A stretch of DNA of 5,822 nt from Rhodoferax sp. OV413. GTDB taxonomy: Bacteria; Pseudomonadota; Gammaproteobacteria; Burkholderiales; Burkholderiaceae_C. Both the position numbers and the translations under genes were made by a program. The notes below the pieces were generated by a model. It made no database searches. It was given only the letters and a program-made list of their open reading frames with translations, and had not been told where the DNA came from. Positions 1-5,574 of this stretch are shown in pieces; the stretch's first letter is position 1, and each line of letters opens with the position of its first letter. The stretch is from positions 1 to 5,822 of the forward strand of contig CAMATS010000164.1 in assembly GCA_945861195.1 (NCBI GenBank), written 5' to 3'.

Positions 1-2348
1 GTTCCCTTGGCGATGTCATACAAGGTGTACCAACCGGCCCCGCCCAGCTGGGGTGCGGTGTTTGCCTCGTCATTGACCCAAATGACAAAGCCATCATGGG
101 CTACTGCATAACGATCTTTGGCTCTGCCGCCCATGTCTGAGGGCGACACAGAGAATGGGTTTGTGATGGACAAATTTCGCATGGTGCCCTGTGGAAGCCA
201 TTGGTAATCGCACGCCATGGGGCAATCCGGCCCTTTGCCGTTGGCGAAGACATATCCATTGCTAATTTGCCAGTCCTGCAAGTAGCGGGTTGCGGCCGCG
301 TCGCCGCTGAGCCCCACTTCTGTACCCGCGGATTCGTTGCGCAGGCTAATGCTCCCGCTCGCAGACCTGTACAACAAATACTCATCCTTTGCCGCCAGTA
401 GTTGGCCCCCAGCACCCAGGTCAAACAAAGGCGTGTAAGCCAAAGCCGCACTCGAAGTGACGGAAATCGTACGCTGCAAGACGGTGACGGCTTTGCTGCT
501 GTCGGTGGCTCGCAGGGTGAGCGTGTAGGGGCCGGCGGCCAGGCTGCTCAAATCCATGGTGCCGGTAAAACTCGAATCGGTGGTGCTTAAAAATTGATAG
601 TCACGCAGGGATGCGGTGACGGTCACCGCGCCGGCCTTGTCGCTTGTGCTGGTGCCGCTCACCCGAAGGATGCCATTGACCAATGCGCCGTCGCCAGGGC
701 TGCTCAAGGTCAGCAGGGGCAGGTTGGCGATGGGCACCTGCACGGTCTGGCTTTTGCGTGCACCTTTCTTGTCAATCGCAGTGATGACCATGCTGTGGCT
801 GCCAGAACCCGCTGTTGCCGCGTTCACGTTGAAGCGAAACAGGTTGTTGCCGTTGCAATAGCGCGAGCAGGCATTGGGCTCGGTCAGCGAGGTGGCTGTG
901 GCGCCATCAAAGGCCGCCTCAACCCGGGCGACGCCGTACTCTGAGCTTGCGCTGACATCGATGTTGATGGTGCCCGTGGTGCCGGTTACCGTGGCATTCA
1001 GGGCCAGGTTGGAGTTGGCCACGCTGATATTGCGCCGCACTTCGGTGAAAGAATCGGTTGCCAATTGGATTTTGGCCATCACCAAATGGGTGTTGTTGGT
1101 CTCGGTGCTGGTGTTCCAGGTGAGCGGGTTGCCCACGGCGCTGGTTGATGTGCCGATAAGCCGCAGATCAGAATACCAAGCCACTGACTGATACGTCAGG
1201 CCCCCGCCAATGGACAACTGCACCGAGCCCGAGGCGGGTTCGTCCACGCTCACCTCAATGGACGGGGTGCTGGTAGGCACCGTGCCGGCGACTGTGCTTT
1301 GTTTTTGCGGGGTCATGAGGGTGACCGAGGTGGACGACGCCACCGCTTCCACACGGTAGATGGCGTTACTGGTCAATACCCGCTGCCAGCTCAGGACGCT
1401 GTTGCTGCCAAGCGCACCCATGACACTCTCCAGCAGGGTAAAGCTGCCATCGGCGTTCTGCGATTTGATGTCGTAGCGGGTGGGAACGGGAAAGCTGTCG
1501 TTCCAGCGCAGGGTCAGGGTGTTTGAGGCCAGGTCAAGCTGGGATGTCAGGTTGGCAGCAGCGGCATAAAGTTGCAAGGCGCTGACGCTGACACTGCCGA
1601 CAATCACCGTCTTGGCGGCGTTGGCGTCAAGGGCTTCCTTGATGGCCGGTAGGCGGGTCAGCACCTCGGTGCTGACGCTGCTGCTCACCTGCTGGAGTTT
1701 TTGGCTGCGGGTGAATGCTGGGTTGGATGCCTCCACGGTTTTAGCCACCTCTGCCATGGCAGAGGCAATGTTGTGCATTTTTTGGTAGTCGGGGTTGCTG
1801 GCTTTGGCGCTGACGTAGTTCTTGTAAACATCAACAGCCGCAAGCCCCAGATCACTTTTTACTGCAGTCTCCGCCTGGCTCAGGGTCTGCCCGGCGGCCA
1901 CTTTGGCCACCACGCTGGTGGTGATGGGCGAGACCACCTCTGGCTTGCCAGGGGGTGCGAGCATGGTGAAGCTTTTAGTCAGCGCAACGCCGGGGTTGTC
2001 TTGGTCAACCGTCTGTCCGGCTATGGCAGCCACCACCACGCTGTGGGCCGCGATTTGGGCCGCAGTGGCACTCAGGACAAAGCCGCCGGCGCTGTCGGTC
2101 ATGGCCATGGGTTCGCCATCTTGGTAGTTGCCGTCGTCATTCAAATCCAAAAACGCGCGGGCGCCTTTGAGATAGCCGTCTATGGCAACGCCGTTGATGA
2201 TGATTGGCGTGGGCGTAGGGTTGACAACTGGGTCGGCGGTCGGCGACCCTCCCGTTGCAGCGGTCTGGCCAGGGCTGGTGCCTGACCCTCCGCCGCACGC
2301 AACCACACAAAGCAAAAGCGCCGGGGTGAGGAATCGGTAGTTCTTCAT
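1..2348 (-). CDS. Large modular surface lipoprotein, N-terminal 782 codons (3' end beyond the left edge)
   Basis: The frame is open from ATG at 2348 to the left edge with no stop. Residues 1-18 form a lipoprotein signal peptide: Lys2 and Arg5, a hydrophobic core, then lipobox VVAC with Cys18 as the lipidation site. Gly19-Gly20 follow, so there is no Asp retention signal and outer-membrane sorting is expected. A low-complexity Gly/Ser/Thr/Pro linker spans about 19-48. Residues 50-95 form a small beta module with an Asp-rich loop, DLNDDGNYQDGEP, that looks Ca-binding. About 140-245 is mostly helical, with Ala- and Val-rich stretches. About 265-340 resembles fibronectin type III (YDIKSQNADGSF, then AIYRVEAV). 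About 360-630 holds two or three Ig-like beta domains. From about 640, repeats such as EYLLYRSASGSISLRN and RYAVAHDGFVIWVND suggest a beta-propeller. AGGA at 2358-2361 is the ribosome-binding site, with a 9-base spacer. Ligand and exact function are unknown. The coding call is strong; the domain names are by eye. Confidence 0.9.
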   Translation of the reverse strand, partial: MKNYRFLTPALLLCVVACGGGSGTSPGQTAATGGSPTADPVVNPTPTPIIINGVAIDGYLKGARAFLDLNDDGNYQDGEPMAMTDSAGGFVLSATAAQIAAHSVVVAAIAGQTVDQDNPGVALTKSFTMLAPPGKPEVVSPITTSVVAKVAAGQTLSQAETAVKSDLGLAAVDVYKNYVSAKASNPDYQKMHNIASAMAEVAKTVEASNPAFTRSQKLQQVSSSVSTEVLTRLPAIKEALDANAAKTVIVGSVSVSALQLYAAAANLTSQLDLASNTLTLRWNDSFPVPTRYDIKSQNADGSFTLLESVMGALGSNSVLSWQRVLTSNAIYRVEAVASSTSVTLMTPQKQSTVAGTVPTSTPSIEVSVDEPASGSVQLSIGGGLTYQSVAWYSDLRLIGTSTSAVGNPLTWNTSTETNNTHLVMAKIQLATDSFTEVRRNISVANSNLALNATVTGTTGTINIDVSASSEYGVARVEAAFDGATATSLTEPNACSRYCNGNNLFRFNVNAATAGSGSHSMVITAIDKKGARKSQTVQVPIANLPLLTLSSPGDGALVNGILRVSGTSTSDKAGAVTVTASLRDYQFLSTTDSSFTGTMDLSSLAAGPYTLTLRATDSSKAVTVLQRTISVTSSAALAYTPLFDLGAGGQLLAAKDEYLLYRSASGSISLRNESAGTEVGLSGDAAATRYLQDWQISNGYVFANGKGPDCPMACDYQWLPQGTMRNLSITNPFSVSPSDMGGRAKDRYAVAHDGFVIWVNDEANTAPQLGGAGWYTLYDIAKG

Positions 2349-2357
2349 GTGCTTGCG

Positions 2358-2361
2358 TCCT
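2358..2361 (-). promoter_or_regulatory. Ribosome-binding site of the lipoprotein gene
   Basis: On the minus strand AGGA lies 9 bases upstream of ATG 2348. The spacing is slightly long but usable. It supports this start, as does the complete lipoprotein signal peptide that begins there. Confidence 0.55.
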
Positions 2362-2368
2362 GGGTTGC

Positions 2369-2397
2369 GGTTTATTCGGCTTTGCCTTGCCTAAACC
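2369..2397 (-). other. Nested hairpin in the lipoprotein mRNA leader
   Basis: On the minus strand GGTTTAGGC pairs with GCC and TAAACC, interrupted by a three-base GAA bulge: a 6-bp outer stem plus a 3-bp inner stem. It lies between the mini-ORF and the lipoprotein ribosome-binding site. The 5' arm overlaps the last codons of the mini-ORF, so a ribosome stopping there would open the stem. That regulatory role is inference; the pairing is seen directly. Confidence 0.35.
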
Positions 2398-2405
2398 TGT
2401 TTCAT
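2391..2405 (-). other. Four-codon mini-ORF in the lipoprotein leader
   Basis: ATG AAA CAG GTT TAG (peptide MKQV) is preceded by GGGGAG with a 4-base spacer, a stronger Shine-Dalgarno match than that of the lipoprotein gene itself. It ends 42 bases before ATG 2348 and is in a different reading frame. It could be a leader peptide or a chance match. Such short ORFs arise easily by chance, so confidence is low. Confidence 0.25.
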
Positions 2406-2419
2406 GGTACTCCCCTGCA

Positions 2420-2438
2420 AGGCTCACCAGGTGAGCCT
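2420..2438. repeat. Perfect 19-base palindrome (9-bp arms, 1-base centre)
   Basis: The arms AGGCTCACC and GGTGAGCCT flank a single A. The palindrome lies 72 bases upstream of the lipoprotein start and 5 bases before the strong GGGGAG on the minus strand. No T-run follows on the minus strand, and the one-base centre makes a poor RNA loop. A protein-binding operator is therefore a better reading than a terminator. The regulator is unknown. Confidence 0.5.
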
Positions 2439-2552
2439 GACTTATTGATCGTTGAGATATCTCGCAGGCTCGCTGTGGGTTTGGCGTGTGTCTGAATAGC
2501 CAGGCTGGGCAAGGGCACGAGTCAGCTGCGCGCCGCTCAAGTCACGAGGCAT

Positions 2553-2575
2553 GAATTAGGGTCAGATTCCAATTC
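2553..2575. repeat. Imperfect palindrome of the GGGTCAGATTCC type, RayT/REP-like
   Basis: GAATTaGG and CCAATTC pair with one bulged A around an 8-base loop, GTCAGATT. From recall, near-identical sequences with AATT ends and a GGGTCAGA core occur in many proteobacteria next to IS200-like REP-associated tyrosine transposases (RayT). No transposase is present here, so this would be a solitary copy or scar. The palindrome is seen directly; the family link is recalled and was not searched. Confidence 0.4.
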
Positions 2576-2598
2576 TTCCACTAGACCAGCTGGCTTTG

Positions 2599-2781
2599 TC
2601 ACCCCAGTGCAGTTTCAGCAGCACCGTTCACGGCAACGATATCGCCATGGAAGCACATCGCACCAAGCTGCGTTTGTCGTTGAGAAAGGGCAAAAGGTTT
2701 TAGGCTGCTAGCCAAATTACGCCAGCAGAAGATGCAGCACTCAGCCATAGATTTAATTGGGCATTTTTCCTTTTTATCCAT
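2599..2781 (-). CDS. Doubtful small ORF (60 aa) directly behind the permease gene
   Basis: ATG at 2781 lies 8 bases past the permease TAG, and TAGGA sits 6 bases upstream of it at good spacing. It could be translated by re-initiation. The N-terminal third has four Cys (CPIKSMAECCIFCW); the rest is Ala- and Leu-containing without a clear motif. There is no signal peptide and no family I recognise. The codon pattern does not show the strong GC-third-position bias of the permease, which suggests either a foreign remnant or a chance frame. It is reported because of the ribosome-binding site and position, not because coding is established. Confidence 0.2.
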   Translation of the reverse strand: MDKKEKCPIKSMAECCIFCWRNLASSLKPFALSQRQTQLGAMCFHGDIVAVNGAAETALG

Positions 2782-2789
2782 TAGAAATC

Positions 2790-5309
2790 CTACTGCGTAG
2801 CCCGCCGCAGGGTCTCCACCACTGGCCGGCGTAGCACCTCGCGCAGGCCCCACCAGCCAGCCGCCAGCGCCAGCAACGCGCCGCTGAGCGAGCCCCACAG
2901 CGGCACCCACAGCGACACCACCCATTCAAACTGGAACACGTAGTGGGCCAGCGCCCATCCCACCACCGAAGCCACCAACGAGGCCAGCAGGCCGGCCAGC
3001 AGGCCTACGCCCAGCAGTTCGGCGCGCTGCACCTGTCGCAGCAGGCTGCTGCGCGCGCCCAAGGCCCGCAATATGGCGAATTCACGCGCTCGCTCCTCGC
3101 GGGTGGCGGTCACTGCCGCAAACAGCACCACCAACCCGGCCGCAAGGGTAAAGGCAAACAAAAACTCAATGGCCCGGGTCACCTGGTCCAGCACCCGCTG
3201 CACCTGGGCGAAGGTGCTGCTCATGTCCACATTGGTGATGTTGGGAAAGCGCCGCACCAGCGCATTGTCAAAGCCCGGCGTGGCCGGGGCCTTGAAAGCA
3301 CCCAAGTAAGTGCTGGGCACATCGGCCATGCGGCTGACCGGGTACATGGCAAAGAAGTTGGCACGCAGCGAGCCCCAGTCCACCTTGCGCAGCGAGGTGA
3401 TGCGGGCCTCGTTCTGCACGCCGCCGATGTCAAACAACAGCGCATCGCCCAGCTTCAGGCCCAGGGTGTTGGCCAGCCCGTCTTCCACGCTGATGGCACC
3501 TGCCTCTTCCTCCACCCAGCGGCCGGCCACCACCAGGTTTTGCACCGGCTGGGCCGCGCTGTGCGACAGGTTGAACTCGCGGTCCACCAGGCGGCGGGCA
3601 CGCTCATCCGCGTAATCCTCGGGCGTCACCGGCCGGCCGTTCACGGCCAACAGACGGCCGCGGATCATTGGGTACCAGTCAAAACGCGTCACACCGGCCT
3701 CGGTCAGCGCCTGGCGGAAGGCATCCCCCTGCTCCGGCATGATGTTGATGACAAAGCGGTTGGGCGCATCGGCCGGGGTGGCCTTGCGCCAGCTGTTGAT
3801 CAAGTCGGTGCGCAACAGCACCAGCAGCACCAGCGCCAGCAGGCCCACCGACAGGGCACTGACCTGCACCACCGTGTAGGCGGGCCGGGCCGAAATCTGG
3901 CGCGTGGCGAGCACCAGCCAGCGCGGCGCCGTGCTCTCGTTGACCTGCCAGCGCAGCAGCTTGACCGCCAGCCAGCTCAGCAGGGCAAACACGCCGGTGG
4001 CGCCGGCAAAGCCGCCCACGGCGATCAGGCCCAGTGTCAGGTCGCTGCTGGCAGCCAGCAACAGGGCGGCAAATCCGGCCACGCCCACCGCCAACACGCC
4101 CAGCGAGGCGGGCTTGAGCCGGCCCACATCACGCCGGATGACCCGCAGCGGCGGCACCTGCGCGAGTTGCAGCACCGGCGGCAGGCCAAAAGCCAGCAGC
4201 AGCGTCAAGCCCATGCCCATACCAAACAGCACCGGCCAGATGCCGGGCGCCGGCAGGGCAGCATCCACCAGGCCGGCCAGCAGCAGCACAAACACATGGT
4301 GCACCGCGTAGCCGCAGAGCACGCCTAAGCCACTGGCCATCAGGCCAACCGCAGCAAACTCAAACGCATAGGCCGAGGCAATGGTGCGCTGGCTCAGGCC
4401 CAGCACCCGCAGCATGGCGCAGTCGTCCAGGTGGTTGGCTGCAAAACCGCGCGCCGACAGGGCCACCGCCACCGCACTGAGCAGCGCTGCCAGCAGGGCG
4501 ATCAGGTTCAGAAACTTCTCGGCCCGCTCCAAGGTCTGCCCCAGCTCCGGCCGACCGCCCTGCAGCGACTCAACCCGCACGCCGCGCACGGTACGATTTT
4601 TGACCTCGCCCTGCGCCCAGGCCACAAAGGCGTTGACGCCAGCGTCCTCCCCCGCCACGGCTTGGCGGTAGGTCAGCCGACTGGCCGGCTGCACCAGGCC
4701 GGTGGCGGCCAGGTCGGCACGGTGAACCATCACGCGCGGCGAAAAATTCATGAAGCCAGCACCCCGGTCGGGCTCGGTCACGATCAGCCTTGTCACCCGC
4801 AGGCTGGCGTCCCCCAGCAGCAACTCATCGCCCAACGCCAAGCCCAGGGCTTCGAGCAGTGGGGCCTCCACCCAGGCCTGGCCGGGCGCCGGGATGTCGC
4901 GCGTCAGATCACCTGCACCCTCGGGCTGTGTGGCCACCCGCAGCCTGCCGCGCAGCGGGTAGCCGGGCGCCACCACCTTCAAGGCCACCAGCTTGCTGGC
5001 GCCGCCCCGGGCCTCGGTGGCCCGCGCCATGGTCGGAAAACCCAGGGTCTCCACCACCTGCAGCCCCAGTCCGCGGGCTTTAGCCTCAAAGGCCGGCGGC
5101 GGCGGGTTGTCACTGACGATCACCGCGTCACCACCGAGCAGCTGCCGCGCATCGCGCTGCATGCCGCCCTGCAAGCGGTCCGCAAAAAAGCCCACCGCCG
5201 TGAGAGCCGCCACTGCCAGCGTCACCGCCAGCACCAGCAGGCGCAACTCGCCCGAGCGCAGGTCCCGCCACAGGGTGCGGCTGCCCAATTGCCAAAAAGA
5301 AATGTTCAT
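2790..5309 (-). CDS. ybbP: FtsX/MacB-type ABC transporter permease, YbbP family (839 aa)
   Basis: An inner-membrane permease, probably working with a YbbA/LolD-type ATPase. Family knowledge links such proteins to moving lipophilic substrates or to mechanotransmission across the envelope; the substrate here is unknown. The N-terminus (RTLWRDLRSGELRLLVLAV) matches the family pattern and leads into membrane segment 1 (about 24-44). A large periplasmic domain spans about 46-262. A first FtsX block covers about 264-380 with the cytoplasmic coupling stretch LDDCAMLRVLGLSQRTI. Two further membrane segments fall near 402-446 and another near 478-499. A second periplasmic domain spans about 505-710. 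The last FtsX block (about 714-822) has the hallmark TREERAREFAILRALGARSS. Length is close to E. coli YbbP, about 800 aa as I recall. The ATG has no visible Shine-Dalgarno, yet the family-typical N-terminus supports it. The gene is intact; no ATPase gene lies within the 513 bases upstream. The gene symbol is by family only. Confidence 0.92.
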   Translation of the reverse strand: MNISFWQLGSRTLWRDLRSGELRLLVLAVTLAVAALTAVGFFADRLQGGMQRDARQLLGGDAVIVSDNPPPPAFEAKARGLGLQVVETLGFPTMARATEARGGASKLVALKVVAPGYPLRGRLRVATQPEGAGDLTRDIPAPGQAWVEAPLLEALGLALGDELLLGDASLRVTRLIVTEPDRGAGFMNFSPRVMVHRADLAATGLVQPASRLTYRQAVAGEDAGVNAFVAWAQGEVKNRTVRGVRVESLQGGRPELGQTLERAEKFLNLIALLAALLSAVAVALSARGFAANHLDDCAMLRVLGLSQRTIASAYAFEFAAVGLMASGLGVLCGYAVHHVFVLLLAGLVDAALPAPGIWPVLFGMGMGLTLLLAFGLPPVLQLAQVPPLRVIRRDVGRLKPASLGVLAVGVAGFAALLLAASSDLTLGLIAVGGFAGATGVFALLSWLAVKLLRWQVNESTAPRWLVLATRQISARPAYTVVQVSALSVGLLALVLLVLLRTDLINSWRKATPADAPNRFVINIMPEQGDAFRQALTEAGVTRFDWYPMIRGRLLAVNGRPVTPEDYADERARRLVDREFNLSHSAAQPVQNLVVAGRWVEEEAGAISVEDGLANTLGLKLGDALLFDIGGVQNEARITSLRKVDWGSLRANFFAMYPVSRMADVPSTYLGAFKAPATPGFDNALVRRFPNITNVDMSSTFAQVQRVLDQVTRAIEFLFAFTLAAGLVVLFAAVTATREERAREFAILRALGARSSLLRQVQRAELLGVGLLAGLLASLVASVVGWALAHYVFQFEWVVSLWVPLWGSLSGALLALAAGWWGLREVLRRPVVETLRRATQ

Positions 5310-5315
5310 GGGGCT

Positions 5316-5324
5316 AGGTTAGCA
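5316..5324 (-). promoter_or_regulatory. Possible extended -10 just upstream of the permease start
   Basis: On the minus strand TGCTAACCT fits the TGn-TAnnnT extended -10 pattern and ends 6 bases before ATG 5309. Transcription would then begin at or next to the A of the ATG, giving a leaderless mRNA. This agrees with the absence of a Shine-Dalgarno there. The hexamer TAACCT matches TATAAT at only three positions or fewer, and there is no good -35, so this remains weak. Confidence 0.2.
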
Positions 5325-5482
5325 CTGAAGGTAGGGCCTTGCGACCCGACGGGCATTGAACCCCTTTCCCTTGCTTGACGAGGCGCGCGCTGAGGTGAAT
5401 CGGCGAGGATGATCCAACTTGTTGTGAATTGCAGGACACCCAAGACTTCCAGTAAGCTATCTTTCACCCCGTCAGTGCCATG

Positions 5483-5488
5483 CATAAT
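5483..5488 (+). promoter_or_regulatory. Possible -10 element for the right-edge gene
   Basis: CATAAT matches the sigma-70 -10 consensus at five of six positions and lies about 87 bases upstream of ATG 5575, in the AT-richer part of the divergent region. The -35 candidate CTTTCA at 5461-5466 has a 16-base spacer but matches at only three positions. It is weak as a promoter pair. Confidence 0.25.
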
Positions 5489-5574
5489 TTACGGCCAATT
5501 CGACAAAATCCGAGAATAACTTGGCCCCTCTCCATCGACATGGGACGATCCTCCATGGAATTCGCGCGTTACCG

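Larger units (their letters stand above)
2349..2789. other. Intergenic region between permease and lipoprotein genes
   Basis: About 440 bases without a firm gene. From right to left it holds a doubtful 60-aa ORF (2599-2781), a GGGTCAGATTCC imperfect palindrome (2553-2575), the short palindrome GAGATATCTC (2454-2463), and the lipoprotein leader with its 19-base palindrome. I see no GC hairpin followed by a T-run behind the permease stop, so no intrinsic terminator can be called. I also find no good sigma-70 promoter pair for the lipoprotein. The part at 2581-2780 does not look like the coding DNA on either side and may be a decayed mobile-element remnant. Confidence 0.6.
5310..5574. other. Divergent intergenic region between permease and right-edge gene
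   Basis: About 265 bases separating two genes that read away from each other, so it should hold promoters for both. The left part is GC-rich like the permease; from about 5420 it becomes more AT-rich. CATAAT at 5483-5488 is a fair -10 for the plus strand, with only a poor -35 (CTTTCA, 16 bases upstream). An 11-codon plus-strand ORF (5555-5590) overlaps the start of the right-edge gene in another frame and has GGGA 9 bases upstream. No tRNA, terminator or repeat was recognised. Confidence 0.5.

Noticed and set aside
1701..2285. Plus-strand open frame of 194 codons within the lipoprotein region
   Set aside because: It is antisense to a continuous 782-codon frame with a signal peptide and clear domain patterns; the Gly/His-rich product fits no family.
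2349..2390. Resemblance of GGCAAAGCC...GGACGCAAGC (minus strand) to the c-di-GMP-I (GEMM) riboswitch core
   Set aside because: The two short matches are degenerate. The GAAA tetraloop helix, its docking partner and the second helix are missing, and the start codon follows directly, which leaves no expression platform.
2137..2427. Minus-strand open frame of 96 codons overlapping the lipoprotein start
   Set aside because: It is in another frame from the lipoprotein, and its Arg/His/Pro-rich product looks like an out-of-frame reading.
2420..2438. The 19-base palindrome as an intrinsic terminator for the permease transcript
   Set aside because: No T-run follows on the minus strand, and the centre is a single base, so it would not form a standard terminator hairpin.
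2698..2708. GGCTGCTAGCC as part of a terminator behind the permease
   Set aside because: It has only a 4-bp stem and is not followed by a clear T-run in the minus direction.
2943..4328. Long plus-strand open frame of 461 codons opposite the permease
   Set aside because: Its composition (Gln, His, Arg, Gly and Ala repeats) is what the antisense of a GC-rich membrane protein gives. The minus-strand permease is an unmistakable family member covering the same bases.
4431..5378. Plus-strand open frame of 315 codons
   Set aside because: It is antisense to the permease N-terminal half, is rich in Gln, His and Arg, and has no recognisable domain.
5310..5574. tRNA gene or phage attachment site at the possible island edge
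   Set aside because: No cloverleaf-like pairing or GGTTCGAATCC-type T-arm was found, and no repeat pair is visible inside the window.
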